DNA of 64,000 nt from Thermocatellispora tengchongensis (GCF_014202315.1 NZ_JACHGN010000008.1:229342-293341); one strand, 5' to 3'. Counted from the stretch's first letter, positions 35,109 to 43,693 are shown. A program made the numbers and translations. Notes: a model not told the origin generated them from the letters alone.

Positions 35109-36182
35109 GTGTCGTCCATTCCCCGCGATCAGTGGTACGTCGCCGCGTACGGGCGCGAGATCGGCCATGACCTGTTCAGCCGCACCATCTGCGGTGAGTC
35201 GATCCTGTTCTGGCGCACCCGCGCCGGCGAGGTCACCGCCATGTCCGACCGGTGCGTGCACCGCCGCTTCCCGCTCTCGCAGGCGCCGAGCCGCCTGGTG
35301 GAGGACCAGGTGGTGTGCGGCTACCACGGCTTCACCTACGGCGCCGACGGCGTCTGCGTCGCCGTGCCCGGCCAGACCCGGGTGCCGCGCACCGCTCGGC
35401 TGAAGCGGTACCCGGTGGTGGAGCAGGACTCCTTCGTGTGGGTGTGGATCGGCGACCCGGCCAAGGCCGACGCCGCGCGCATCCCGCGGGCGCCGTGGCT
35501 GGTCTCCCCGGACTACACCACGGTCTCGGGCATGGAGCCGCTGCGGGCCCGCTTCGGGCTGCTGGTGGACAACCTGCTGGACCTGTCGCACGAGACGTAC
35601 CTGCACGGCGGCTACATCGGCACCCCCGAGGTCGCCGCCACCCCGATCACCACCGAGGTGGACGAGGAGGCCGGGATCGTCTACGTCAGCCGGCACATGG
35701 ACGACGCCGAGTGCCCGCCGTTCTACGCCAAGTCCACCGGGCTGACCGGGCGGATCATGCGCTGGCAGGACATCGAGTACACCCCGCCGTGCCTGTACAA
35801 GCTGCACTCGCGCATCGCCCCGCTCGGGGTGCTGCCGAACCCCGACGGCAGCGACCCGGACGCCTTCCACGTCGAGGTCGTCTACGCCATCACCCCGGAG
35901 ACCGAGCACTCCACGCACGACTTCTGGGCCGTGGCCCGTGACTTCGCCCTCGACGACCAGGGCGTGTCGGACTTCCTGGCCGAGCAGAACCGCACCGTGG
36001 TGCTCCAGGACGTGGCCGCGCTGGACGTCCTGGAGCGGGTGATCGCGACCGAGCCGCCCGGCTACCAGGAGCTGTCGATCAACATCGACACCGGCGGGCT
36101 CGCGGCCCGGCGCCTGCTGGCCAGGATGGCGGGACAGGCCACCGCCCCGTCCGGCACGGCCGTCCCGGCGCCGCGGTCATGA
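35109..36182 (+). CDS. Rieske non-haem iron oxygenase, VanA-like
   Basis: A 357-residue oxygenase of the vanillate O-demethylase/phthalate dioxygenase type. The Rieske 2Fe-2S ligands are Cys49-x-His51 and Cys70-x2-His73. The mononuclear iron site is seen in NLLDLSHETYLH. The GTG at 35109 has AAGGAG eight bases upstream; a longer in-frame stretch to 34863 is non-coding in character. It is followed by a coupled small gene, a ferredoxin-type reductase and an IclR regulator, giving a two-component oxygenase for demethylation or hydroxylation of an aromatic acid. Confidence 0.92.
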   Translation: MSSIPRDQWYVAAYGREIGHDLFSRTICGESILFWRTRAGEVTAMSDRCVHRRFPLSQAPSRLVEDQVVCGYHGFTYGADGVCVAVPGQTRVPRTARLKRYPVVEQDSFVWVWIGDPAKADAARIPRAPWLVSPDYTTVSGMEPLRARFGLLVDNLLDLSHETYLHGGYIGTPEVAATPITTEVDEEAGIVYVSRHMDDAECPPFYAKSTGLTGRIMRWQDIEYTPPCLYKLHSRIAPLGVLPNPDGSDPDAFHVEVVYAITPETEHSTHDFWAVARDFALDDQGVSDFLAEQNRTVVLQDVAALDVLERVIATEPPGYQELSINIDTGGLAARRLLARMAGQATAPSGTAVPAPRS

Positions 36183-36370
36183 GGACGCTGCGCGTGGTCT
36201 GGGTGCCCGGCGGCGACCTGCTGCGCGGCATCTGCCACTGCGGCGCCGAGCATGTCGCCGAGGGCCCGGCCGAGATCTGGGAGTGGCTGCTCGGCCACCC
36301 CGACGGGCACGACGCCGCGCCCCCGCCCGTCCTGGTGGCGGCGCCGTCGGGCGCGGGGGCCGCGCCGTGA
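36179..36370 (+). CDS. Small 63-residue protein between oxygenase and reductase genes
   Basis: The ATG at 36179 overlaps the oxygenase stop (ATGA) and its own stop overlaps the reductase start (GTGA), so it is firmly embedded in the operon. The protein begins MRTLRVVWVPGGDLLRG, has a Cys-His-Cys motif (GICHCGAEH) and the helix PAEIWEWLLGHPDGH, then an Ala/Pro-rich tail. No known family was recognised. It could be a metal-binding or assembly accessory for the oxygenase. Confidence 0.75.
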   Translation: MRTLRVVWVPGGDLLRGICHCGAEHVAEGPAEIWEWLLGHPDGHDAAPPPVLVAAPSGAGAAP

Positions 36371-37329
36371 CGCGGGCCGGGCTCGCGGACGAGCGCAAGC
36401 TGGTCGTGCACGACCGGTGGCGGGCCGCCGACGGGGTCGTGGCGCTCGACCTGCGCGATCCGGCCGGGGCCGGGCTGCCCGCCTGGACGCCGGGCGCGCA
36501 CATCGACCTGGTCCTCGCCGGCGGCCTCGTCCGCCAGTACTCGCTGTGCGGCGACCCCGCCGACGGCACGACCTGGCGGATCGCCGTCCTGCGCGAGCCG
36601 GACGGCCGGGGCGGCTCGGCGTACGTGCACGACGAGCTGCACCCGGGCACGACGGTCCTGGCCCGGGGGCCGCGCAACAACTTCCCGCTGCACCCCGCTC
36701 CCCGCCACCTGTTCATCGCCGGGGGGATCGGCATCACGCCGATCCTGCCGATGGTCCGGGCCGCCGACGCCGGGGGCTCGCACTGGAGGCTGGTCTACGG
36801 CGGGCGCACCGCGGCCTCGATGGCCTTCGCCGCCGAGCTGCGCGCCGCGTACGGCGACCGCGTGGTCCTGCGCCCTCAGGACGAGCACGGCCTGCTGGAC
36901 CTGGACGCCCTCCTGGCCGGGGAGCCGCCGGACACGCTCGTCTACTGCTGCGGCCCCGCCCCGCTGCTGGATGCCGTCGCGAAGCGCTGCGAGGGCCGTC
37001 CCACCGGCATTCTGCACGTGGAGCGGTTCACGCCCGCGGACCCCGGCGGGCCGGTCGCGGCGGAGTCGTTCGAGGTCGAGCTGGCCGCCACCGGTGTGAC
37101 CCTCACCGTGCCGCCGGACCGCTCGATCCTGGAGGTCGTGGAGGACGCCGGCGTGCCGGTCCTATCCTCGTGCCGTGAGGGGACCTGCGGGACCTGCGAG
37201 ACCGCGGTGCTCGCCGGCACGGTGGACCACCGCGACTCGCTGCTCACTCCCGAGGAGCGGGCGGCGCACGACACCATGTTCGTCTGCGTCTCCCGCGCCG
37301 CATGCCCCAGGCTGGTCCTCGACCTGTGA
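36367..37329 (+). CDS. Ferredoxin-type oxidoreductase, VanB-like (FMN, NAD(P)H, 2Fe-2S)
   Basis: A 320-residue reductase that passes electrons from NAD(P)H to the Rieske oxygenase. The flavin-binding RQYSLCGDP, the nucleotide-binding LFIAGGIGITPILPM and YCCGPAPLLDAV, and the C-terminal plant-type ferredoxin motif with Cys269, Cys274, Cys277 and Cys307 are all visible. The GTG at 36367 overlaps the stop of the small gene. Domain order (FMN, NAD, 2Fe-2S) is the usual one for VanB/phthalate reductases. Confidence 0.93.
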   Translation: MTRAGLADERKLVVHDRWRAADGVVALDLRDPAGAGLPAWTPGAHIDLVLAGGLVRQYSLCGDPADGTTWRIAVLREPDGRGGSAYVHDELHPGTTVLARGPRNNFPLHPAPRHLFIAGGIGITPILPMVRAADAGGSHWRLVYGGRTAASMAFAAELRAAYGDRVVLRPQDEHGLLDLDALLAGEPPDTLVYCCGPAPLLDAVAKRCEGRPTGILHVERFTPADPGGPVAAESFEVELAATGVTLTVPPDRSILEVVEDAGVPVLSSCREGTCGTCETAVLAGTVDHRDSLLTPEERAAHDTMFVCVSRAACPRLVLDL

Positions 37330-37353
37330 CACCCCGCGACCGCAGGAGCCCCG

Positions 37354-38160
37354 ATGCCCGTGACCTCGCTTCCCACCGGACGCGCCGACCGCCCCGCCGG
37401 ACGCGGTGAGCGGGCTGAGCGCACCGGGCCCGTGGTGGCCCGTGCGCTGCAGATCCTGGCCGCGTTCACCCCCGATCGGCGCTCGCTCACCCTCAGCGAG
37501 ATGTCCCGGCACTCCGGCCTGCCGGTCTCGACCGTGCACCGGCTGGCGGCGGAGCTGGTGGCCTGGGGCGCGCTGGAACGCGACCCCTCGGGCTGCTACC
37601 ACATCGGCCTGCGGCTGTGGGAGATCGGCTCGCTCGCGCCGCGCGGCCTCGGCCTGCGCGAGGCGGCGCTGCCGTTCCTGGAGGACCTGTCCCAGGTGAC
37701 CCGGGAGAACGTGCAGCTCGCGGTGCGCGAGGGCACCGAGGTGGTGTTCGTCGAGCGCATCGCGGGCAGCAAGGCGGTGCCGGTGCTCACCCGGGTCGGG
37801 GGCCGCTTCGCGCTCACCGCCACCGGCGTCGGCCTGGTCCTGCTCGCGTACGCGCCCGCCGAGGTGCAGGAGCAGGTCCTGGCGGGCCCCGTCACCCGCT
37901 ACACCGAGCGCACCCTGACCACCCCGCACGAGCTGCGCGCCGCCCTGGCCGGCACCCGCGCCCGCGGCTACGCCGTCAGCGACCGCCAGGTCACCATGGA
38001 CGCCCTGTCGGTCGCCGCCCCGATCCACGACGCCGACGGCGACGTCGTGGCCGCGGTCTCGCTCGTCGTGCACCACGGCAGCGTCACCCCGAGCGCCCTC
38101 GCCCCGCTGGTACGCACCAGCGCCCGCGCCATCTCCCGCGCCCTGACCGCCCGGCCCTGA
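37354..38160 (+). CDS. IclR-family transcriptional regulator
   Basis: A 268-residue regulator with a winged helix near residues 28-90 (SLTLSEMSRHSGLPVSTVHRLAAEL) and the IclR effector domain (VVFVERIAGSKAVPVLTRVGGRFALTATGVG, key pattern). CAGGAGC precedes the ATG 24 bases after the reductase stop. IclR proteins often control aromatic degradation, so it is the likely local regulator of the oxygenase operon, in which it is co-transcribed. Confidence 0.92.
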   Translation: MPVTSLPTGRADRPAGRGERAERTGPVVARALQILAAFTPDRRSLTLSEMSRHSGLPVSTVHRLAAELVAWGALERDPSGCYHIGLRLWEIGSLAPRGLGLREAALPFLEDLSQVTRENVQLAVREGTEVVFVERIAGSKAVPVLTRVGGRFALTATGVGLVLLAYAPAEVQEQVLAGPVTRYTERTLTTPHELRAALAGTRARGYAVSDRQVTMDALSVAAPIHDADGDVVAAVSLVVHHGSVTPSALAPLVRTSARAISRALTARP

Positions 38161-38235
38161 CCGGGGCCGGCGCGGGACCGATCGACGCGGGGCGATCGGG
38201 ACCGGGGCGATCGGGGCCGGGCCGGCCTGGGCGGG

Positions 38236-38880
38236 TCAGCCGGCGGCCGCGGCCGACCTCGCGGCGTCCAGGGTCTTGCGCAGGGCCGTGGCGACCGGCT
38301 CGATCGGGGCGGTGAGCTCCGCGAGCCTGGCCTTGTGCCGGCGCCACTCGCGGCCCGGCAGGACCGTCTTCAGCTTGGCCGCGCCGGCCAGCGCGGCCAG
38401 GATGCGGACGTCCTGCTCCACGCGGTCGGCGGGCCGGCCGTCGCGTACGGCGCGGGCGACGCGCTCGGCGAGCCGGCGCGAGAGGTACGGACGGCTCGGG
38501 GTGATCCGGGTGACCGGGAACAGCAGGACCTTGCGCCGCTCCACGCGGACCAGATGGGCGGCCTGCAGTTCGTCGCACACCAGGTGGAAGGCCCGCGAGT
38601 GGTCCTTGCCGACCCAGCGCCGCCACGAGCGGGGCCGGGAGTTCGCGATCTGCTCCCAGACGGCCGCCTGGAGCGGCGTCGGGTCGGCGGGGGCGGTCAC
38701 GGCGCGGGCCTTGCCCGACTCGTCCGCCAGGTTGCCGCCGGCCAGCAGCTCGGCCAGGGCCGCAGCGCGCAGGAGGTAGCCCAGCTCGCCGCGGTTGCCC
38801 GGCCGCTCCCTGCGCAGGTCGAAGGCGAGCAGGAAGGCCGAGCCCGGCAGCGACTCACCCTGCTTCATCAGCGTCTCCAT
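38236..38880 (-). CDS. GPP34 (GOLPH3/VPS74-like) family protein
   Basis: A 214-residue, mostly helical protein matching the GPP34 family (AFLLAFDLRRERPGNRGELGYLLRAAALAELL as key pattern, and RRWVGKDHSRAFHLVCDELQAAHLV). Eukaryotic members bind phosphoinositides on the Golgi; actinobacterial ones are thought to be peripheral membrane proteins, with no settled role. The ATG at 38880 has GAGGAGGAG seven bases upstream and lies inside the end of the ribbon-helix-helix gene (26-bp overlap). It closes the SPFH, RHH, GPP34 operon. Confidence 0.85.
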   Translation of the reverse strand: METLMKQGESLPGSAFLLAFDLRRERPGNRGELGYLLRAAALAELLAGGNLADESGKARAVTAPADPTPLQAAVWEQIANSRPRSWRRWVGKDHSRAFHLVCDELQAAHLVRVERRKVLLFPVTRITPSRPYLSRRLAERVARAVRDGRPADRVEQDVRILAALAGAAKLKTVLPGREWRRHKARLAELTAPIEPVATALRKTLDAARSAAAAG

Positions 38881-39115
38881 CGGCTTTCTCCTCCTCGTCC
38901 GGACTCGGGTCCGGGGTGTCCTGAGAGGTCTTCCTCGGCCGTCCGCGCGGGCGCATCCGGCCCACGCCGCCGGGTAGCCGCCCGGCTTCGGCCAGGGCCC
39001 GCCGCAGCAGGAACTCGATCTGGGAGTTCGTGCTGCGCAGCTCGTCGGAGGCCCACCGGGCCAGCGCGTCGTGCACCACCGGGTCAAGCCGCAGAAGGAT
39101 CTTCTTCCGCTCCAC
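38855..39115 (-). CDS. Arc-like ribbon-helix-helix DNA-binding protein
   Basis: An 86-residue protein. The N-terminus has the RHH pattern: beta-strand KKILLRLDP, helix VVHDALARWASDELR, then helix STNSQIEFLLRRALAEAG. A basic region (MRPRGRPRK) and a very acidic tail (SPDEEEKADGDADEAG) follow. The GTG at 39115 comes five bases after the SPFH stop. RHH proteins bind short palindromes as dimers; the 16-bp palindrome before the SPFH gene is the obvious candidate site for autoregulation. Confidence 0.82.
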   Translation of the reverse strand: MERKKILLRLDPVVHDALARWASDELRSTNSQIEFLLRRALAEAGRLPGGVGRMRPRGRPRKTSQDTPDPSPDEEEKADGDADEAG

Positions 39116-39120
39116 GGCGG

Positions 39121-40071
39121 TTACTGGTAGAGAGTGCCCGTGTTGACCACGGGCTGGGTGTCGCGGTCGCCGACCAGCACCACGAGCAGGTTGCTCACCA
39201 TGGCGGCCTTGCGCTCCTCGTCCAGCTCGACCACGTCGTGCTCGGCGAGCCTGTCCAGCGCCATCTCCACCATGCCGACCGCGCCCTCGACGATCCGCTG
39301 CCGTGCCGCGACCACCGCGCCCGCCTGCTGGCGGCGCAGCATGGCGTGGGCGATCTCGGGCGCGTACGCCAGGTGGATGATGCGGGACTCGATGACCTTC
39401 ACCCCGGCCGAGGCCACGCGGGCGGAGATCTCCGCCGACAGCTTCTCGTTGATCTCCTCGGCGTTGTCCCGCAGCGACAGCCGCGGCTCGCCGTGGGAGT
39501 CGTAGGGGTACAGGCCCGCGATGTGCCGTACGGCCGTCTCGGCCTGGATGGCGACGAACTCCACGAAGTCGTCCACCTCGAAGACGGCCTGCGCGGTGTC
39601 CTGCACCTGCCAGACCACGACGGTCGCGATCTGGATCGGGTTGCCGTCGGCGTCGTTGACCTTGGTCACGTCGGTCTCGTGGTTGCGGATCCTGGTGGAC
39701 ACCCGCCGCCGTACCGTGATCGGGTTGACCCACTGCAGGCCGGGCGTGCGCAGCGTGCCGACGTAGCGGCCGAGCAACTGCACCACCCGCGCCTCGCCGG
39801 GCGCCACCGCGGTGAGGCCGCAGGCCAGCACCACGCCCGCGATGATCATCAGGAAGGACACCACCATCAGCCACACGCCGCCCTGCCCGGCGCCGGAGGC
39901 GAGCGTGGCGATGGACACGACGAACAGCGCGATCCCCGCCAGGACGAGCACCGTTGACACCCCCAGCATCATGAACCCGCTTGTCGCCCGCACCTGCCGT
40001 TCGCGCGTGGTCGGCGCCGGCATCTCCACGGCGGTCCCCTCGATGGCGATCCCGCCGGTCGCGTCGGCCAT
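39121..40071 (-). CDS. SPFH/Band 7 (slipin- or flotillin-like) membrane protein
   Basis: A 316-residue protein with two hydrophobic spans (about residues 35-55 and 65-88) followed by a Band 7 domain ([30 protein letters not shown], key pattern) and a coiled, Ala/Glu-rich C-terminal helix ([31 protein letters not shown]). Such proteins oligomerise as scaffolds in ordered membrane patches. The start is placed at ATG 40071, with AAAGGGG upstream; GTG 40098 is an alternative. It is the first gene of the operon with the RHH and GPP34 genes. Confidence 0.9.
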   Translation of the reverse strand: MADATGGIAIEGTAVEMPAPTTRERQVRATSGFMMLGVSTVLVLAGIALFVVSIATLASGAGQGGVWLMVVSFLMIIAGVVLACGLTAVAPGEARVVQLLGRYVGTLRTPGLQWVNPITVRRRVSTRIRNHETDVTKVNDADGNPIQIATVVVWQVQDTAQAVFEVDDFVEFVAIQAETAVRHIAGLYPYDSHGEPRLSLRDNAEEINEKLSAEISARVASAGVKVIESRIIHLAYAPEIAHAMLRRQQAGAVVAARQRIVEGAVGMVEMALDRLAEHDVVELDEERKAAMVSNLLVVLVGDRDTQPVVNTGTLYQ

Positions 40072-40107
40072 CGCCTGCCCCTTTCCTCGTGCCTTCACCT
40101 TGCTAGC

Positions 40108-40123
40108 AAAGTGATATCACTTT
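40108..40123. promoter_or_regulatory. Perfect 16-bp palindrome AAAGTGATATCACTTT upstream of the SPFH gene
   Basis: A perfect dyad in an AT-rich patch, 37 bp before the SPFH start. It stands out from the GC-rich surroundings and is very likely an operator, most simply for the RHH protein encoded in the same operon. Confidence 0.8.
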
Positions 40124-40178
40124 TTGGCGCACGGGGCCAGGGGCGGGCGACGGCGGTAGCGGAACTACTCCCCTGCGG

Positions 40179-41156
40179 TCACCTCGCCGGGTGGGTGGCC
40201 GCCCAGTCGAGGAGCGCCGCCGCGGTGTCGAATCGGCGGCTGGAGCTGGTCTCGCCGAGCAGGACGCCGACCAGCCGGTGGCCGTTCACCTCGGCGGCGA
40301 AGGCCAGGGTGTAGCCGGCGGCGCGGGTGAAGCCGGTCTTGGCCCCGATCGCGCCCGCCGTGCCGAGCAGCCGGTTGGTGTTCCGCCAGGTGTACGCGCG
40401 GTGCTCGTCCGTCGCCGGCAGCGAGCGGTACCGGGTGGAGGTGACCTTCCGCAGCGTCGGGTTGCGCAGCACCGCCTCGGTGAGCAGCGTCTGGTCGCGC
40501 GCGGTGGAGTATCCTCCGCCCCCGTACGGCATGCCGTCGGCGTTGACGTACAGGGTGTCGCGCATGCCGAGCCTGCGCGCGGTGGCGTTCATCTCGCCGA
40601 CGAAGCCCTCGACGCCGGGGCCGTACGTGCGGGCCAGCGCGTGCGCGGCGTCCGCGCCGGAGGGGAGCAGCAGGGCGTACAGCATCTCCTCGACGGTGAA
40701 GCGGTCGCCGGCCCGCAGGTTCGCCACCGCGGCGCCGCCGCGGGAGGCGTACCGCACGTCCTCGGCCGTGACCGTGACCATGTCGCCCGGCTTGGCCTGC
40801 GCGAGCGCGGTGTAGGCCGTCATCAGCTTGGTCAGGCTGGCCACGGGCATGCGCACGTCGGCCTGCTTGGCGAAGCGCACCTTACCGGTGGAGACGTCCA
40901 GCAGGTACGCCGCCCGCCCGAGCACCGCGGGCGCGTTGTCGTCCGCGACGCTCGCGGCCGGCGCGGCGGGGACGGCGGGCACGGCGGGCACCTCGGTCCC
41001 GGCAGGGGCGGCGGGCACGCCAGGGGCGGTGGGCACGGCCACGGCCGCCTGTGCCGCGGTGGCGCCGCCGGTCACGACGGCGCTCGCGACCGCCAGGCCG
41101 GCGAGGGCGGAACGAAGACGGTTCTTGCGGGGAGAGTCAGGGGATTGCAGGGGCAT
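40179..41156 (-). CDS. D-alanyl-D-alanine carboxypeptidase, peptidase S11 family
   Basis: A 325-residue exported penicillin-binding-type enzyme that trims the D-Ala from peptidoglycan stem peptides. A signal peptide (ALAGLAVASAVVTGGATAAQA) precedes an Ala/Pro/Val-rich linker (about 40-75). Catalytic motifs are SLTK (Ser107, Lys110), SGA at 166-168 where the family usually has S-x-N, and KTG (Lys273). AAGGAG precedes the ATG at 41156. It lies directly upstream of the SPFH operon on the same strand. Confidence 0.9.
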   Translation of the reverse strand: MPLQSPDSPRKNRLRSALAGLAVASAVVTGGATAAQAAVAVPTAPGVPAAPAGTEVPAVPAVPAAPAASVADDNAPAVLGRAAYLLDVSTGKVRFAKQADVRMPVASLTKLMTAYTALAQAKPGDMVTVTAEDVRYASRGGAAVANLRAGDRFTVEEMLYALLLPSGADAAHALARTYGPGVEGFVGEMNATARRLGMRDTLYVNADGMPYGGGGYSTARDQTLLTEAVLRNPTLRKVTSTRYRSLPATDEHRAYTWRNTNRLLGTAGAIGAKTGFTRAAGYTLAFAAEVNGHRLVGVLLGETSSSRRFDTAAALLDWAATHPAR

Positions 41157-41574
41157 GCGGATGTCGGCTCCTTGCTTCCATGCCGCCTACCGGGTTAGCT
41201 GACGGGTTCGGGCTGGAAAGTGCCCTACGGGCGCCGCCGCTGGCGGGCGCGCCGATTCACCCCCATGGGTGGGTCCCCGGCTCCGCGAGGCGCGGATTCG
41301 GCGGCCGCACGCGCTCCGGCCGGGGGCGGCCGGGACGTGCGGTCCGGGCGATGACATACGGCAGCGGGCGTGGGTCGCATGCGTGCCGTAGCCTGCACGG
41401 TAATCGAAAACCGACAAATAGTGCAATTAGCGTAAAAGATGATTTAACATCACAAGTCAGGAGAAGTTGGACAGGCTGGTCGTGTCAGGGCCGCACGCCC
41501 CACCCGTCACACGCATCCCGCCGAGCCGGAAATCGCGTTGCCCCGGCCGGCGGCGCTCGTGCATGGTGATCGCC
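41157..41574. other. Intergenic stretch with an AT-rich patch between divergent genes
   Basis: About 420 bp between the carboxypeptidase and the DUF4291 gene. The segment 41396-41465 is much richer in A and T than its surroundings and probably holds the divergent promoters. No gene, RNA or clear dyad was recognised in the rest. Confidence 0.5.
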
Positions 41575-42135
41575 ATGAACGTGCCGTTCCGGCAGATCCG
41601 CGCCGCCTACACCGACGAGACGATCACCGTCTACCAGGCGTACAGCTCCGCCATTGCCAGGCCCGCCGTCGCCGCGCAGCGCTTCGTGCCCCCGTTCAAG
41701 CTCGACCGGATGACCTGGATCAAGCCGTCCTTCCTGTGGATGATGTACCGCTGCGGCTGGGCCGCCAAGCCCGGCCAGAGCCACGTCCTCGCCGTCGAGA
41801 TCACCCGCGAGGGCTGGGAGTGGGCGCTCGCGCACGCCTGCCTGAGCCACTACGACCGCGAGCACCACGCCGACCACGAGTCCTGGCGGGCGCTGCTGCG
41901 CGAGAGCCCCGTCCGCATCCAGTGGGACCCCGAACGCGACCGCGAGCTGAACCCGCTGCCGCACCGCTCCATCCAGGTCGGCCTGTCGGGCGAGGCCATC
42001 CGCCGCTACGCGGAGGACTGGACCGTCTCCATCACCGACATCACCGAAGGGCTCCGCGACCGGGTGCCGCAGGAGCGCCCGTACCCGCTGCCGCCGGATC
42101 TGGCGCAGCGGATCGGCGCGACCGTGGCGGATTGA
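41575..42135 (+). CDS. DUF4291 family protein
   Basis: A 186-residue protein matching DUF4291 over its whole length: RQIRAAYTDETITVYQAYS, then FKLDRMTWIKPSFLWMMYRCGWA, and near the end RSIQVGLSGEAIRRYAEDW. The family has no established function. The start is placed at ATG 41575 (MNVPFRQIRAAY); an ATG at 41563 is in frame, and neither has a good ribosome site. Confidence 0.85.
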   Translation: MNVPFRQIRAAYTDETITVYQAYSSAIARPAVAAQRFVPPFKLDRMTWIKPSFLWMMYRCGWAAKPGQSHVLAVEITREGWEWALAHACLSHYDREHHADHESWRALLRESPVRIQWDPERDRELNPLPHRSIQVGLSGEAIRRYAEDWTVSITDITEGLRDRVPQERPYPLPPDLAQRIGATVAD

Positions 42136-42155
42136 CCGGCGCGTAGGCCCGGGTC

Positions 42156-42169
42156 GTCCGGGCCCGGAC
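42156..42169 (+). terminator. Candidate hairpin after the DUF4291 gene
   Basis: GTCCGGGCCCGGAC is a perfect 14-bp palindrome 20 bases after the stop. As RNA it could fold with a five-pair stem and GGCC loop. There is no U-run. Confidence 0.35.
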
Positions 42170-42179
42170 CGCGATCGAC

Positions 42180-42193
42180 TGACTTTCGGCCCC
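42180..42193. promoter_or_regulatory. Possible DevR/DosR-type half-site before the phosphoribosyltransferase gene
   Basis: TGACTTTCGGCCCC resembles one half of the GGGACTWWNGTCCC-type boxes bound by DevR/DosR-like regulators. It is about 115 bp before the gene. The second half is poor, so the call is tentative. Confidence 0.3.
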
Positions 42194-42306
42194 TTCCTGA
42201 CCGGCCCCGGCCGCAGCATCCTGGAAGGGAGGATCCGGGGGCCCTCGGCTCGGCCCCGTCGTGAGCGCCGGGCCCGGGGGAGTGATCCGTGGGGGAGGTG
42301 AGGCAC

Positions 42307-42987
42307 GTGTTCGTCGATCGCCGTGACGCGGGCGTCCGCCTGGGCGAGCGCCTGCACGGGCACGTGAAGGACGGCGACCCCATCGTGCTGGGGCTGCCAC
42401 GCGGCGGCGTGGTCGTGGCCTTCGAGGTGGCCGCGGCCCTGAACGCGCGACTGGACGTCATCGTGGTGCGCAAGCTCGGCGTGCCGTTCCATCCGGAGCT
42501 CGGCTTCGGCGCCATCGGCGAGGAGGGCGTACGGGTGCTGAACACCGACGTCGTCGAGCACGCCGGGCTGACCGAGGCCGAAATGGCCGCGGTGGAGCGG
42601 CGCGAGCGGGCCGAGCTGGAACGCCGCGCGGCCCGCTACCGCGGCGGCCGGCCCGCCGCGCCGCTGGAGGGCCGTACCGCGATCGTCGTGGACGACGGCG
42701 TCGCCACCGGCGGCACCATGCGGGCCGCCTGCCAGGTCGCCCAGGCCCGCGGCGCCGCCCGGGTGATCGCCGCGGTGCCCGTGGGCGCGCCGGAGGCCAT
42801 CGCCGTCCTGCGCAGGTCGGCCAACGAGGTGATCTGCCTGCGCGCGCCGCGCGACCTGTTCAGCATCGGCTCCTGGTACTCCGACTTCGCCCAGACCACC
42901 GACGACGAGGTCACCACGCTGCTGACCCGTGCGGCGTCCCCGCCCGCCCGCCACCGCGACGGCCCCCACCCCGCGCACACCGGCTGA
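42307..42987 (+). CDS. Phosphoribosyltransferase-domain protein
   Basis: A 226-residue type I PRTase-fold protein. The PRPP-binding loop is TAIVVDDGVATGGTMRAA; the N-terminal VLGLPRGGVVVAFEVA and KLGVPFHPELGFGAIGEEG are typical of the stand-alone PRTase proteins often linked to stress regulons in actinobacteria. The start is set at GTG 42307, eight bases after GGGGGAGG; GTG 42289 is in frame upstream. The substrate base is unknown. Confidence 0.87.
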   Translation: MFVDRRDAGVRLGERLHGHVKDGDPIVLGLPRGGVVVAFEVAAALNARLDVIVVRKLGVPFHPELGFGAIGEEGVRVLNTDVVEHAGLTEAEMAAVERRERAELERRAARYRGGRPAAPLEGRTAIVVDDGVATGGTMRAACQVAQARGAARVIAAVPVGAPEAIAVLRRSANEVICLRAPRDLFSIGSWYSDFAQTTDDEVTTLLTRAASPPARHRDGPHPAHTG

Positions 42988-43042
42988 CACGACGGCGTAC
43001 GGCACGGCCCGCGGGGGCGGCGGCCGGGAACACCGGCGGCGG

Positions 43043-43678
43043 TCAGACGGCGGCCTTGGCCTGGTCGAGGGCGGCCAGGTAGGACTGGACGCCCATGCCC
43101 ATGGTGGCGACGTGCTCGCGCATCAGCCGCTGGTAGTGCGGCGCGGTCGGGTACCGGTGGTCCACCTGGAACTCCCCGGCCAGGGAGAACCAGGTGACGG
43201 GGACGGCGCCCGCCTGGACCATGCGCTGCACCGCGACGGCGTGCGTCTCGGCGGTGACGCTGGCCGAGGCGTCCACCACCAGGTACACCTCGTAGCCCTC
43301 GCGCAGCGCGCCGAGGACGGTCTGCAGGACGCAGCCCTCGGTGGACACCCCCGCGATGGCGAGCTTCCTGCGCCCGGTCCGCCGCACGGCCTCCGCGAAC
43401 CCCTCGTCGAGGAAGCCGTTGAAGTTGCCGCCGCGCTCGATGACCGGGTGATCCCCGATCACCTCCAGGAGCTGCGGGTACAGCGGGCCGGAGGGCTTGC
43501 TGGGCAACCCGTTGGTCACCACCAGTCCGCTCTGGTACAGCACGGCCGTCTTGGCCAGGCCGACGACGTTGTTGATGTGCGCGGCCGTGTCATGGGAGCG
43601 CAGGACGTTGGCGAACCCGACGGCGTGATCCACCAGCACGATCGTGGTGTTGGCCGGGGTCAGGGGCTCCAGGGACAT
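43043..43678 (-). CDS. Isochorismatase-family cysteine hydrolase
   Basis: A 211-residue enzyme of the isochorismatase/nicotinamidase superfamily, which cleaves amides or vinyl ethers. The catalytic Asp lies in VLVDHAVGF, the nucleophile is Cys116 in GVSTEGCVLQT, and KLAIAG precedes it as in YcaC-type members. The gene ends 56 bp past the phosphoribosyltransferase and is convergent with it. Two operator-like repeats immediately upstream suggest tight regulation. Confidence 0.88.
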   Translation of the reverse strand: MSLEPLTPANTTIVLVDHAVGFANVLRSHDTAAHINNVVGLAKTAVLYQSGLVVTNGLPSKPSGPLYPQLLEVIGDHPVIERGGNFNGFLDEGFAEAVRRTGRRKLAIAGVSTEGCVLQTVLGALREGYEVYLVVDASASVTAETHAVAVQRMVQAGAVPVTWFSLAGEFQVDHRYPTAPHYQRLMREHVATMGMGVQSYLAALDQAKAAV

Positions 43679-43693
43679 GATGCCTCCATGTCA

